The position numbers and the translations under genes are program-made. A stretch of DNA of 46,272 nt. It comes from Rhizophagus sp. LPA8_4_AMF. Its lineage: Eukaryota; Glomeromycota; Glomeromycetes; Glomerales; Glomeraceae. The DNA lies in contig JADRCO010000168.1 of the NCBI GenBank assembly GCA_021464525.1, positions 1-46,272 on the forward strand, written 5' to 3'. This document shows positions 20,124 to 30,678 of the stretch, piece by piece. The notes under the pieces are model-generated. The model ran no database searches and was not told the origin of the DNA. It saw only the letters and a list, made by a program, of their open reading frames with translations. Positions within the stretch are counted from its first letter, which is position 1. Each line of letters begins with the position of its first letter.

Positions 20124-22223
20124 ATGACACCATCAATAAATGAAATACATAAAGAACCTGATCGTATGTCTAGCACAAGGTCTTCTTCATTACCAGAAAA
20201 TATACTTAATATAAGGTCATCTTCATTACCAAAACATTTACCCGATACAAAGTCATCTTCATTACCAGCGAATTTACTTAACATAAATTCGACTCCATTA
20301 CCAACAAATTTCCCTAATAAAAGGTCTGCTTCTTTACCAACGATTTTGCCTAATTCATCATCATTACCATCTTTCATTACTGATGAAAGAAGAAATAATG
20401 ATGAAAATATAATTAGTTCTATAAAAGAAAAAAATTCTCGTAGATATGCTACATACGATCTTAATTGGAATAATACGGATGATCATATTGACCTTGAAAA
20501 TTCCGTACAGAATATAAATCATATAATAATACCTCCTTCATCTACTTCTTTAATACAAGAAGATTTTTTCCCTTCCTCTCCGCCAATAATATCATCACCA
20601 ATATCACCGATTGTTGAAATATATAATGATTATGACTATTCTGATAATGAAGAAAATTATTCATTTCCTGGAGGAATTACTGTAACAACTGTTAAAGTGG
20701 TTCAAATTGATGAACGTTCCTCAGTAAATCGTTCTTCTAGAATTCCTTTGCCCAAAGATAAAATTTTTTATAAGAATGAAATAAATAATACTTATAATAT
20801 ATTTAAAAATCAACTAACTATAAAAAAACAAAAAAAATCGACAACTAATAATAATAATATATCATCAACACAAACTATAAAAGAAAGAAGAAAAACTAGA
20901 ATATATAATAATGTTGAACAGAATGATATTGCTCAATTTAAGATATTAAATAATCATAATGAACGAAAATTTAATATAATAAGAAGATCATCTTCAAGAC
21001 GTAAATTGGGTGTTCAATATAGGAAATCATATAAAAAACGTCAAATTCAATCACAAGAAAGAATGGTACCTGCTCCTACATCAAATCCTTTCTATACAAA
21101 TGATCCAACAGATATGGAAGGTGATGATTTTATACAAAGCCCAACAATAAAAGGATTTCCATGGTTGCCAGTTACTAATGGTCCACCAAAATTACTTCAT
21201 GCGTCACTTGTTCCTTTAAGTCAATTTATTAAAAATATAGAAACAACTACTTCATCTGATGTTCCACGTTCTAAATCGAAACGAAAGTCTGTAGAATCAA
21301 TGTCAGCTCCTAAACCTAAAAGACCATCACAATTATTTAGACAAAACTTATTAGAACAAAGTGTTGCTTTATCATTTAATGAAATGGCGATGAAAAGCTT
21401 TGCTTCTCAACCTACCCAAATTGCAAAGTCTACACAATCTGTACAATCTATACATAATAAGCCAAAACGAAAGTCTGTAGAATCAATTTCAGCTCCTAAA
21501 CCTAAAAGACCATCACAATTATTTAGAGAAAATTTATTAGAACAAAGTGTTGCCATGTCATTTAATGAAATAGCAATGGGAAGAAATGTTTTAACTTCTC
21601 GATCTACACAATCTGCGCCTACACGAAAGTTAGACAGTGAACATATAGAATCAATTTCAGAACCTCAACCTAAAAGACCATCACAATTATTTAGAGAAAA
21701 TTTATTAGAACAAAGTGTCGCTATGTCACTTGATGATGTAATAATGGGAAGAAATGTTTTTGCTACACATAGACAATCTCTTAACTCTAAAATACCTCGA
21801 CGTAGATTTTCGAGGAGAGGAAGTAATGCTAAATTTAGAAAAGAAAAATCCGAGAAAAATAAAAAAGAGAAAAATAAAAAAAATGATGGCAATAATCAAG
21901 GAGAACAGATAATATTGGAAACGATAAATCCGATGGTAATTTCACAAATATTAGAAGCTGATGAGCTGAAAACAAAGGTTGAAGAGCAACTTCGTAAAAG
22001 AGCGGTTCTACAATCTCCTCAACCACCTCCAAGACGTCTTACACCATCAACGTCAACGACTGATTCACGAAGAGAAGTAATTGTACGGAGACGATCAAAA
22101 AGTACGAGACTTGAAAAACGGTCAATTAAACCTGAACCATCATCACCATCATCATATAGGGATAGTATTCAACCATTCCCAAACCATTTAGCTAAACGTA
22201 ATAAATCTATGCGATGGCATTAA
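20124..22223 (+). CDS. Disordered Ser-rich repeat protein, 699 aa
   Basis: Single long exon, family not recognised. Nearly the whole protein looks disordered and basic (rich in Ser, Asn, Lys, Arg, Pro). Two arrays stand out. Residues 19-82 carry six xSxxLP motifs on a 12-residue period: RSSSLP at 19 and 31, KSSSLP at 43, NSTPLP at 55, RSASLP at 67, then NSSSLP at 77. Three of these fit the 14-3-3 mode 1 pattern RSxSxP. Residues about 388-430, 450-492 and 508-549 repeat SVES(M/I)SAPKPKRPSQLFR, then a conserved NLLEQSVA(M/L)S and (M/I)AMGRN. Clusters such as RRSSSRRK, PRRRFSRRGS and VRRRSKSTR look like nuclear-localisation or basophilic-kinase sites. The ATG at 20124 is the first in frame. A phospho-regulated scaffold is a guess. 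Confidence 0.8.
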   Translation: MTPSINEIHKEPDRMSSTRSSSLPENILNIRSSSLPKHLPDTKSSSLPANLLNINSTPLPTNFPNKRSASLPTILPNSSSLPSFITDERRNNDENIISSIKEKNSRRYATYDLNWNNTDDHIDLENSVQNINHIIIPPSSTSLIQEDFFPSSPPIISSPISPIVEIYNDYDYSDNEENYSFPGGITVTTVKVVQIDERSSVNRSSRIPLPKDKIFYKNEINNTYNIFKNQLTIKKQKKSTTNNNNISSTQTIKERRKTRIYNNVEQNDIAQFKILNNHNERKFNIIRRSSSRRKLGVQYRKSYKKRQIQSQERMVPAPTSNPFYTNDPTDMEGDDFIQSPTIKGFPWLPVTNGPPKLLHASLVPLSQFIKNIETTTSSDVPRSKSKRKSVESMSAPKPKRPSQLFRQNLLEQSVALSFNEMAMKSFASQPTQIAKSTQSVQSIHNKPKRKSVESISAPKPKRPSQLFRENLLEQSVAMSFNEIAMGRNVLTSRSTQSAPTRKLDSEHIESISEPQPKRPSQLFRENLLEQSVAMSLDDVIMGRNVFATHRQSLNSKIPRRRFSRRGSNAKFRKEKSEKNKKEKNKKNDGNNQGEQIILETINPMVISQILEADELKTKVEEQLRKRAVLQSPQPPPRRLTPSTSTTDSRREVIVRRRSKSTRLEKRSIKPEPSSPSSYRDSIQPFPNHLAKRNKSMRWH

Positions 22224-23821
22224 CACTTGGTTTTTTTTTATCAAATAATTCGTAAAAAAAGAACAACTGGACAATTAATATTGTAAATTCTTGTTTATAT
22301 TATTTAATTAATATGTGTTTTTGTAGCAGTTTTATTATTTCATTATATTTTATTTTATTTCATAATTTTATCTAACAATGACCAATTTTTTTTTTTATAA
22401 ATATTTTCTTTCTTCCCTGTCCTATTTTTTTTCCTTCTTTTATAGTTAATATTTTTGGGTATTATTTGTTTCATCTCTTTTTCCGGGTGTATATTTTTCG
22501 CGTTACTTTCTTTTTTGGCCGAATATCTGTAGAAAATTACATGACCTGACGCAAAAGTGAACAATAATGGCTAATAATGCCACCAAAAAAAAAAGAGAAA
22601 ACAAAGAAAAAAAAAATTAATTTTATATAAAGTAATTGCTAAAATGCTTTTATTGATTTTGTCATACTTATTAATTATAATGACTTGCATTTATTTATCC
22701 TTCATAACATCTTTTGGATTCATCCTTTTGCTTTACTAATTTACAGCAAACCAGTAGACCAAAGTCAGATTAGGAAAAATACCAAAATTATTAACCAATT
22801 ATAATCAGGTCATGGCGAAATATTACGCATTAGTAGGATGATACCATTTTAATTTAAACATTTAAATTAAAACCTGTTATAATATAATATATTTCATCAT
22901 TACATCGCATTAATGGCTACCTATATATACCGAATTTTGAACGATTTAACCTTCCAGTGTTTTTATATCATGTAACTATGCGGGTATGCTAATATGATAA
23001 AATTGGTAATAACGAAATTTTAAATGATAAATACACAGTGAAATTCGATATACCGTGTCCTTTCCAATAATAAAATTTTTCAAAAATCCGTATATTGAGA
23101 AGTCCAATAGTAGTTCAGTATATCGAGAACAAAATTATTATAGATTATAATAATCCGTTCCGGACCTTAATTCCGAAATTTTACTTATGATTCGGATTAT
23201 CGATGATCCGGTTTATCGAATTTCACAGCGTAATGTAAATTTTGTTATCGTAACTTTGATAAATTAAATTGTAAATGAACCAATCAAAATAATTCTGCAG
23301 TTTTTAATTTGTGCAAAAAAAAAAATATATATATAATTTTCGTGAGAACTTACTATTAAGATATAAAGAGTTATCACTTTTTAAAAATGTATGATTTATT
23401 TATTTATTATATATGGATTTACAATATCATGATACTACTATAATCATATGTTCATACATTTTATAATGATATCGTTGACTTTTCAGTCTCATTTTTTAAT
23501 TTGTAGGAAATTGTTTTTTGTGATCCCATTGTAATAGGGGAATTAATAAGGCTTTAAGTGTTATAAAATAAAAAATGAAATAAAAAAAAAAATTATATAT
23601 ATAACAAATCTGATCTGTTACATAATTAAGGTTTTCCGATTTAGAGAATCAGGAGTTTTCAATGATATAATTTTTAAAAGGGAAAAAATAAATTTGAATG
23701 ATCGATTCAAAAAGGGGAAAAATAAAATTTTAAATTATAACAACTCCGCAGAGAAATGATCATCACTTTTTTTTATAAAAAATATAATTAATTATACAAA
23801 ATGACTTACCAATCATTGTTA
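22224..23821. other. Intergenic region with one MITE
   Basis: AT-rich DNA between the 699-residue gene and the AIG1-like gene (the 3' flank of both). It holds the 197-bp MITE and A/T runs; no ORF, tRNA or other repeat was supported. Confidence 0.55.
23034..23230. mobile_element. TA-flanked MITE (Tc1/mariner/pogo-like)
   Basis: A 197-bp non-coding element bounded by TA at 23032-23033 and 23231-23232. The left end is CACAGTGAAATTCGATATAC; the right end read inward is CGCTGTGAAATTCGATAAAC, an inverted repeat of about 23 bp with three mismatches. The TA duplication and size fit a non-autonomous member of the Tc1/mariner superfamily. Confidence 0.75.
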
Positions 23822-24795
23822 TTATAATGATTTATCTTTCGTGATAGGTGTTGGTTTGTTAAATATTGTATGAATAAATGCGCCTAAAGTTTTTATTTTA
23901 TCTTTGAATTAATAAAAATATTCTTCGCGTCCTTTTTTTTTTTTAATAATTTTAAAACTTACCTATATGATAAATTCCTGTACATAAAGCAAAACAAGTG
24001 AAATAAAAACCAATACGTTGTTGAGTTTCCAATTTAGATAAAAGCGGATAAGGCCAAGTACCATAAGTAACAAAATAAAATTGTATCCAAACAGCATAAG
24101 AGAAAGCAAATAAAAGCAAATAAAATATATGTGAATGAGATTTTCTAAATTCCTTTGCGAAAAATAAAAAATCTGTCCATAAACAGACTGCCGGAATTAA
24201 ATGAAATCCCAAATCAATTAATATTGGTAATCTACATCATCAAGAAAAAGGAAGAAAAATGGATTAGAAAAAAAAAAATCGATTATAAAGAAAGGATGTA
24301 AATATATTAATACCTTGGCTTATCCAATAATAACTTTTCATCGTAAATTACTAAACCCCAATATAAAATAGAAATCAATCCTTCCAATGGTACGGAAATA
24401 ACCATAAACCAAGTCTTCAAGAAAGATATCACTAAATAATAAACATTTGTATGTATGTATGTATGTATGTGTTTGTATTTACCTTTAATTATCTTTTATA
24501 AAGACAGTTGCGATAGTTATGATATGTATTACCTTTAACCGTAGAGAATAGATCATATAGTAGCGCAAAAACAAAAGCGACCAAGGAAAAAAGTAATCCA
24601 ACTATCGTCAGGTGCTAAAAAAAAAAAAAAAAAAAAATATTGTCAATGTGCGAATAATTCAAGGTTTAATAAAATACATACTGTGAATTGAAAAATCATA
24701 TTCTCGTATCTGTTTAAAGAGGGTAATATAGCAAAAGAATAGCTGAAAGAAGCAATTCCAAGTGCGTGAAGGATAAGTTGATATATTTTACTCAT
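23822..24795 (-). CDS. AIG1/FAR-17a family membrane protein
   Basis: Six-span membrane protein of the androgen-induced gene 1 family; animal members hydrolyse fatty-acid esters of hydroxy fatty acids with a Thr and a His as catalytic residues. Five exons: 24795-24682, 24614-24533, 24431-24314, 24231-23963, 23883-23822; 214 residues, phases consistent. Hydrophobic segments alternate through the protein. Thr41 in FTHLT and His115 in DLGFHLIPA sit where the family's catalytic Thr and His lie. FVTYGTWPYPLLSKL is the conserved W-x-YP signature. The last exon (after a perfect GTAAGT donor) adds a polar tail ending TPITKDKSL. An upstream in-frame Met near 24882 is possible; the chosen start gives the usual family length. 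Intron 2 carries a (TATG)n run. Confidence 0.9.
24449..24471. repeat. (GTAT)n microsatellite in intron
   Basis: Five to six tandem GTAT units inside the second intron of the AIG1-like gene. Confidence 0.8.
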
Positions 24796-26469
24796 TTTTT
24801 TTTTTTGATTGAAGAAAAAAATAAATAAGTAAAGGAAAGAACCAAGACAAAAGAAATAAAATAATCTAGAAGGAAAAGGCAAAATGTCATTGTTTAAATA
24901 GGGCTCATGATAATTGGCTAATCGCGTGATAAAGCACCAAATATAGATAATATAAACATAATCAAATAGATCATGTGTTTTCGTAAATCCTTAACAAATT
25001 TTATCATTTATTGTAAGCTTACTAAAAATAGAGACCGGGGAGGAGTCATAGGTCATAAGGGGATTAGGAGAACTAGAATTTAAGATGAGAAGGAGAGAAA
25101 ATATTAATATTTGCTTTTTTGGTATCTTATGTAAAGTTTTGAAAGGAGATTCAACAGATTCGGTATCAAAATTGGAGGAGAAGGTTTGTAGGTACCTCAA
25201 GCTTTAAATGTATTCTTCGGGATCATTGCTTAAGGAAATGTTTTTAATGACCATACTCGTTTAGCATACAAACATACAGCCATACAGCCATACAACCATA
25301 TAATCGTATCAATGACATTACAGAATAATCACTCGCGACCTTTCACGTGTGAATTAACCATCACGTGTAAGTCATTTATCAATATTTAATTATTTAATTG
25401 CCAAAAATAGATAATTTATTTGTACACGTGGATATTATACAAGATTTTATTTAAGCTAATTTCAAAATCGGCTGTATAATAGATTTTGTAGTATTCCAAT
25501 GGCATTATCTTTAACCAATTTACCATATCTCCACCCCAAGAATCGAAATTGATCTAATTATTTTAGTGGAAATTTCACCATTATGAAATTGTAAATCATC
25601 ATGCTTTGTAATTCTTCGTAATTCCATTAATAAATTTGACCATTGTTTTTACTAAATAGATCTTCTGATTATCACTAAACGGTAATTGTCAAATCCATTA
25701 TTATTAATTACATTCAATTATATTTAAGGTTTAAAATGTAATCCAATGAAATTGACTTGGAAATAATCAGAAACCATTTTGAGCAAAAAATGTTGCAGGT
25801 CCACATCTAACATCAAAAATCGTAGCATTCGTAGCATTATTGTTCATTTGGTAACGGGTATTTACAATTCTCTATATTAATACTTCTAATATAATTATTA
25901 TTTATACGATAAATTATTACTAACATTATTAACGTTATCATTGCTTGATAATTGTCATCTTTTCTATGATGTTTCCAACGCAATTTTCCATTATTTTTTT
26001 AAGGCGGGTGTTTATTTAGAATCCGGATAAAATCAAAGGATAATTCCTACTACCGTATATGTAATAATGATCTGTGAAACTTTGTTACATCATAAAATAT
26101 TGCTTTGACAAGTTAAAAAAAAAAATTTATTTCATATTGACGTTATACTACGATAAATTTTACTGTATATTAAAATTACGGTCATATTTTTCCCATTTAG
26201 TTTAGTTCAAAATTAAATTAACCAAAAGTAATTACGTGTTTATTTTAAGAGTCGTACTAAATTTCGCGGAAGATGATCCGATATAAACTTTAAATTTGTA
26301 ACTCATTTTATACGAAAAAAAATAAATTTATGGCTGAAATAAAGCGCCGATCAACAATATCAACTTCAAACTATACTTATTAAAGAATCTTTGAATCTCT
26401 TACGCAACCTAAAAAAAAAAATAATATCTCTTCTATAATAATTACATAAAATCTCTTTTCCTCTTATAT
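24796..26469. other. Intergenic region, AIG1-like to ArsC-like gene
   Basis: No supported gene. A minus-strand frame at 24991-25200 is pyrimidine-biased and looks accidental. Short ACAGCCAT repeats lie near 25270-25300. The remainder is plain AT-rich sequence. Confidence 0.5.
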
Positions 26470-26907
26470 TCATTCCTTTGTATAACCCAACTCTTTTAAA
26501 AATCCATTAATTTTCTCAGCAGGGCGAGCAATGATAGCTCTACCTTTGTCCCAATCAACTAAAATAGGTCTTTGCAACCTAATAGGTTGTTCTTTAATGA
26601 TATTAGTTAAATCTTGAATGGATTTAGGTTGTTCTATTTTAATTGCTGCATCTCCTTCTTTCACCGTTCCATCTTCATTTCGTAAAATCTTATTTAAATC
26701 CTTTTCAATGCTAAGGTATTGAACGATATTTCGTAATTGGTCTCGAGTAAGCGGAGTTTTTTGGTAATCCAATACGTCCAAACTAAATATACCCGGTTGT
26801 TGTTCTAATGCTTTATGAAGAATTGATAGTGCTTTATTACATTTATTACATCCTGGATTATAGATCAAGGTTAAAATTGGTTGTGCGAGATTTAGTCGAA
26901 ATGACAT
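26470..26907 (-). CDS. ArsC-like thioredoxin-fold protein
   Basis: Intronless, 145 residues, the length of bacterial ArsC/Spx-class proteins. The thioredoxin-fold start LTLIYNPGCNKCNKAL holds a CxxC (C20, C23) where ArsC has its catalytic Cys. DYQKTPLTRDQLRNI matches the Y-x-KTP-x-(S/T)-R-(E/D)-x-L element. EQPIRLQRPILVDWDKGRAI followed by IARPAEKI matches the family's HPxLxxRPIvv...aiiGRPpE block, including Arg residues that bind the oxyanion. The family contains glutathione- or glutaredoxin-linked arsenate reductases and other redox proteins; which reaction applies here cannot be told. A CxxC where ArsC has one Cys points to a dithiol variant. No targeting signal is obvious. The ATG at 26907 is followed directly by the fold. 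Confidence 0.85.
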   Translation of the reverse strand: MSFRLNLAQPILTLIYNPGCNKCNKALSILHKALEQQPGIFSLDVLDYQKTPLTRDQLRNIVQYLSIEKDLNKILRNEDGTVKEGDAAIKIEQPKSIQDLTNIIKEQPIRLQRPILVDWDKGRAIIARPAEKINGFLKELGYTKE

Positions 26908-27146
26908 GTTCGATTAAGAAAATAAAAAAAGTAAATGTAAAGGGTAAAATGAAAAAGTATCCATCAGAAACCCCATTATATATTATTAAATATTACACAA
27001 GAAATAGTGTATAAAATTTCCCAACGAATGAAAGAGTTTATCATTAACTGTATAACGAACGCTAACCAAATATTTTTTGAGATAATTCACGTGATTGATT
27101 ATTAATTGTTTAAATTAAATGAAATTCCATTGAAACAACAAAACCT

Positions 27147-27241
27147 GCTCCCGTAGCAAAGTGGCAATGCGTCGTGCTTATAGGGTAGCAACCTATACTT
27201 GAGCAACGCGAAGGTCGCGAGTTCGATCCTCGCCGGGAGCA
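27147..27241 (+). tRNA. tRNA-Ile(UAU) with 23-nt intron
   Basis: A complete cloverleaf. The acceptor stem GCTCCCG/CGGGAGC (27147-27153 with 27234-27240) is followed by discriminator A. The anticodon arm TCGTG/CGCGA (27172-27176, 27207-27211) has loop C-T-TAT-A..A with the anticodon TAT at 27179-27181. The T arm is GCGAG-TTCGATC-CTCGC. A 23-nt intron (27183-27205) sits one base 3' of the anticodon. Its CCTATA can pair with TATAGG over the anticodon, as usual for nuclear tRNA introns. Internal B box GTTCGATCC is present. Confidence 0.92.
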
Positions 27242-28084
27242 TTTGATTTTTTCATTTTTTTAAATATGGTCAGGATCCACTTCATTGCAGATCTGTGACA
27301 GGTTAATACGTCACTTTTCTTAATCTTTTAGCACATGATTTATATTTTTTATTGATGTAGGTGAGAAGAAAACCAGAATTAGTATATATATGTATGTAAA
27401 TTATTATAACACGACTTGTTATTTGCCTGATATAGTTTAATAATAACCATATCGTAAAAAAATATTTATGATTTTACCGTTAAAGATGCGTATTTGCAGT
27501 AAAAGAGACGTCATTTGTTAAAAATAATTCTACAATTTTCTAAATAGTTGATTCCGAACCAAAAGTAAAAGAGAAAGAAGAGAAATTTCTAGACTACCTA
27601 ATGCTTAATAATTTAAAATGAAACGATAAAGAATCTAACATGGCTTTTAATTATAAAAATTTTATTACCATTATTGTTTCTGATTATTGATTCTTGATTA
27701 CCGTATGCTGATTGATGTTCTAATTGACGTATTCTTGATTGATATATTCTTGATTGATATATTCTGGTATTCCAATTTAATTACTGTGTTCTGTTCTCAA
27801 TTCCATATTAAAAATTTGATTGATTAACATACTAAGTCACTAGCGTATTATTAAACGTTAGAAAAAAAAGATTGTAAACTCTCAAAGAAAACTAAATCTA
27901 TTAAATTATTAGGTAGTTTATTATATTTTTAGATTAATAAATTACAAAAAAAAAAAAAAAATTTCAAGAATCTTTTAAATCTAGATATGAATAATAATAA
28001 ATAAGAATATTTAAATCTATAAAAGATTCTATTTGATTTTATATTAACTTGGTTAAACTTTAAAAAGACTACTTATTAAATAGA
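27242..28084. other. Intergenic region after the tRNA
   Basis: AT-rich, no gene seen. A 15-bp unit (GATATATTCTTGATT) is repeated about two and a half times at 27733-27772. Confidence 0.5.
27247..27252 (+). terminator. Pol III T-run terminator
   Basis: TTTTTT begins six bases after the tRNA 3' end, the expected RNA polymerase III stop. A second T run follows at 27254-27260. Confidence 0.8.
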
Positions 28085-30678
28085 TTATCCTAATGACCAT
28101 TCACTCGATAACTTACTAAATGTAACAAATGCATCCTAAAAATAAAAATAAAATAATTTATTAAATTTATTTGATTTACAAACATTATACATCATCTATT
28201 AAAAATATTAATTCTTTACCTCTTTCGTACAATCTGGAATTTGTTTATCAAAAACAGGATAATCCATTGAAACTGTAGTATGTAATTGTTTAGAATGGAA
28301 GGCTGACAATTTTCCATAACCTCCAGGAGAAATTATCTATAAAATTAAAAAACAATAAATTAAAAAATTTTTCATTAATTAATGGAAATAAATAAATTAA
28401 AAAATTTTTCAATAATAATAAATTAATGGAAAAATAAATTAAAAAATTTTTCAATAATAATAAATTAATATAAAATAAAAAAAAATTTCAATAATAATAA
28501 ATTAATGGAAAAATAAATTAAAAAAAATTTTCAATAAATTATAAATTAAAGGAATAAATAAATTAAAATAATAATAAATTAATGGAATAAATGCACTAAA
28601 TTTCATACCCGATAATCTGTTTTGCTTAAAATCCAATTTTCTATTATAGCATTATTTACATCATCGGCGTGATCGTGATGACCATGATTAGATTGAATTG
28701 GTAAACCAGAGATAATAACATGTTCCAATTTTTGTACAGCCTCATTTCTTAAAGCTTCCGAGTCAGTAATAAGGAAATAAATGACTTTGTGATCCGGTAC
28801 GGCATATGTTTGTGTAAGTTGATCAGCACAATGAAAAAAATGTTTATAATCTTGCAATGCATTCGTATCATCCCTTGTTCTAATTTGAATTCCCACCGAA
28901 AATATATTATTAAGTAAAAATAATGATGTATACTTTGTTATAAATGACATTGCTGAAGTACTTGGACGGAATAAATAATCAAAAACACATCCAAATGCTG
29001 TGTGTGGTCTTAATCCAATCTCTTTTAAAGGTTGCGCGTAATATTTTGAATCAAAGGTCCTAATAATCATTCCTCGATTTGTATGAAATTTGATAAAAGG
29101 ATCCGGATATTTTGTTGACCAATTAGAAAGTAAAAATTGATTGTCTATTTGTTGAGCATCAAAATCAATAACATTAATTTCACTACTTTGCAAATCTTTG
29201 ATGGTAGGTTCCGGATCTAAAGAATCATAACTCCAATCAATATTAGGAGAATCAAAAATTACATCAAGAGGAAGGGGAGCTTGCCAATCTGCAAGAAAAG
29301 CTCGATTTGTAAGCAAAGAAAACAAAAATGTCGAGGTCATGCCAAGTATACTTTTTTTTTAAAAAAAAATCATGTCAATATTTTTAAGTATAAATTAAAA
29401 AGAATCATTCCAACGACGAAAATTTCTTGTAACGTACCGGTCACCCAGGTTACCACAATTTGAATTTGCTTCACAAACATAAGCAACATATTTTTGTTCT
29501 GTTCTTCCGGCCAAAATGTCTTCGTGTAATTTAGCATAATTTTTTTGCCATGTTCCACATGAAGAATCAAGACTTTCATCCGTATCCATTTCAATTAATT
29601 GTATTATAGCGGTTTCATTTCGTTCTTCTTCAGTAAGTGATCCAATAACATCTTCATATGTAAAATGTGGGTTTGAAACTTGATAAGTATACTTTGCATA
29701 ATTAGCTATATCCTCACTATTATCATTTAATCCCAATGCATCCAACTTGTAATGTCTAAGTTTTTTTTTATTGAGCTTGTTAGGTAACCCTATTGAATTT
29801 GATTTTTCTTCAGTTCCATTACTTTCTAAAATATTTTTATCTTCCAACTGATCTTTTATATCAACATTATTAAGAAGAATTTCATCAGAATGTCCAAAAT
29901 TTGTATTTTTGATCTCATTTTCATCCACATTATTAGTAAGATTAGGTTCAATTTTAATATCTTCAAGTATACTTTCTTCCTGTTTTTGTTGATTTATTTC
30001 ATCGGGTAATTCTGGTTTAATATCACTTATGTTATTATCGGATGAATGCTCTTCAGCACTAATTTCTTGCGGTTTAGGTTCATCATCTTCATAAATAACT
30101 TCTCCATCTTCAAATATAGTATCATTATAAATTGCATTAATGTGATCATCATCAATTTTATCTTCTATCGGATTTTCTATAAAAGGGTTGAGAACTTCAT
30201 GAATTTCATCTTCTTCATCATCAGGAAATTTGTTAGAATCCTGCACAAAATTAATTGGTTCTTCCACATTAATTGATTCTTTTTTAATTGCATAATCTAA
30301 ATCATCAAACGGAGGACCTATTCCGCTTAAACTTCCTAAAAAGAATACAAGAGCACAAAAAAATACTAACGTTGATATTACATTTTTAAAATCAAAACTT
30401 GAGGAAGTATCAGCTTGCATTTGTTTCTCAAAAGATTTATGTTTTGATGGAGTATGAGGTGGATTTTGTAATAAACTTTTATTACTATTCTCACTTATAG
30501 AAGTAAGAAAAGATTTCCCTGATTTTTGTGAATCAATGAGATTAGAATTATAAGTATTATTAAAATTACTAGTATTATTAACTATACGTTGATTCGGTAT
30601 CGAAAGAAGATTTTCCGAAGAATCATTACTTCCCGCACTGATACTCATAGTACGACGATGTGGTCTTGAAGAAGACAT
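28085..30678 (-). CDS. Fucosyltransferase-like type II membrane protein
   Basis: Probable Golgi glycosyltransferase of the xyloglucan/alpha-1,2-fucosyltransferase (GT37-like) type, 716 residues. Four exons: 30678-29438, 29350-28609, 28336-28220, 28135-28085, phases consistent. A Ser/Asn-rich cytosolic end (1-95) precedes one membrane span (about 100-121). A very acidic stem (about 128-300, rich in Asp, Glu and Asn) precedes the catalytic part. The splice of exons 1 and 2 creates NCGNLGDRILGMTSTFLFSL, the family's conserved start of the catalytic domain. VGIQIRT (566-572) is the donor-binding motif I, whose Arg contacts GDP. KVIYFLITDSEALR and IISPGGYGKLSAFHSKQLHT are the later conserved blocks. 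A His-rich NHGHHDHADD insert occurs near 640. Acceptor and linkage cannot be inferred. Confidence 0.85.
28352..28592. repeat. AT-rich minisatellite in an intron
   Basis: About six degenerate units of roughly 42 bp, typified by AAATTAAAAAATTTTTCAAT then AATAATAAATTAATGGAA. They fill the third-last exon junction of the fucosyltransferase-like gene (intron 28337-28608). Confidence 0.75.

Noticed and set aside
24991-25200. 69-codon minus-strand frame
   Set aside because: Pyrimidine-biased strand composition explains the lack of stops; no family likeness.
26808-27014. 68-codon plus-strand frame next to the ArsC-like gene
   Set aside because: It is mostly antisense to the conserved ArsC N-terminus and has no own features.
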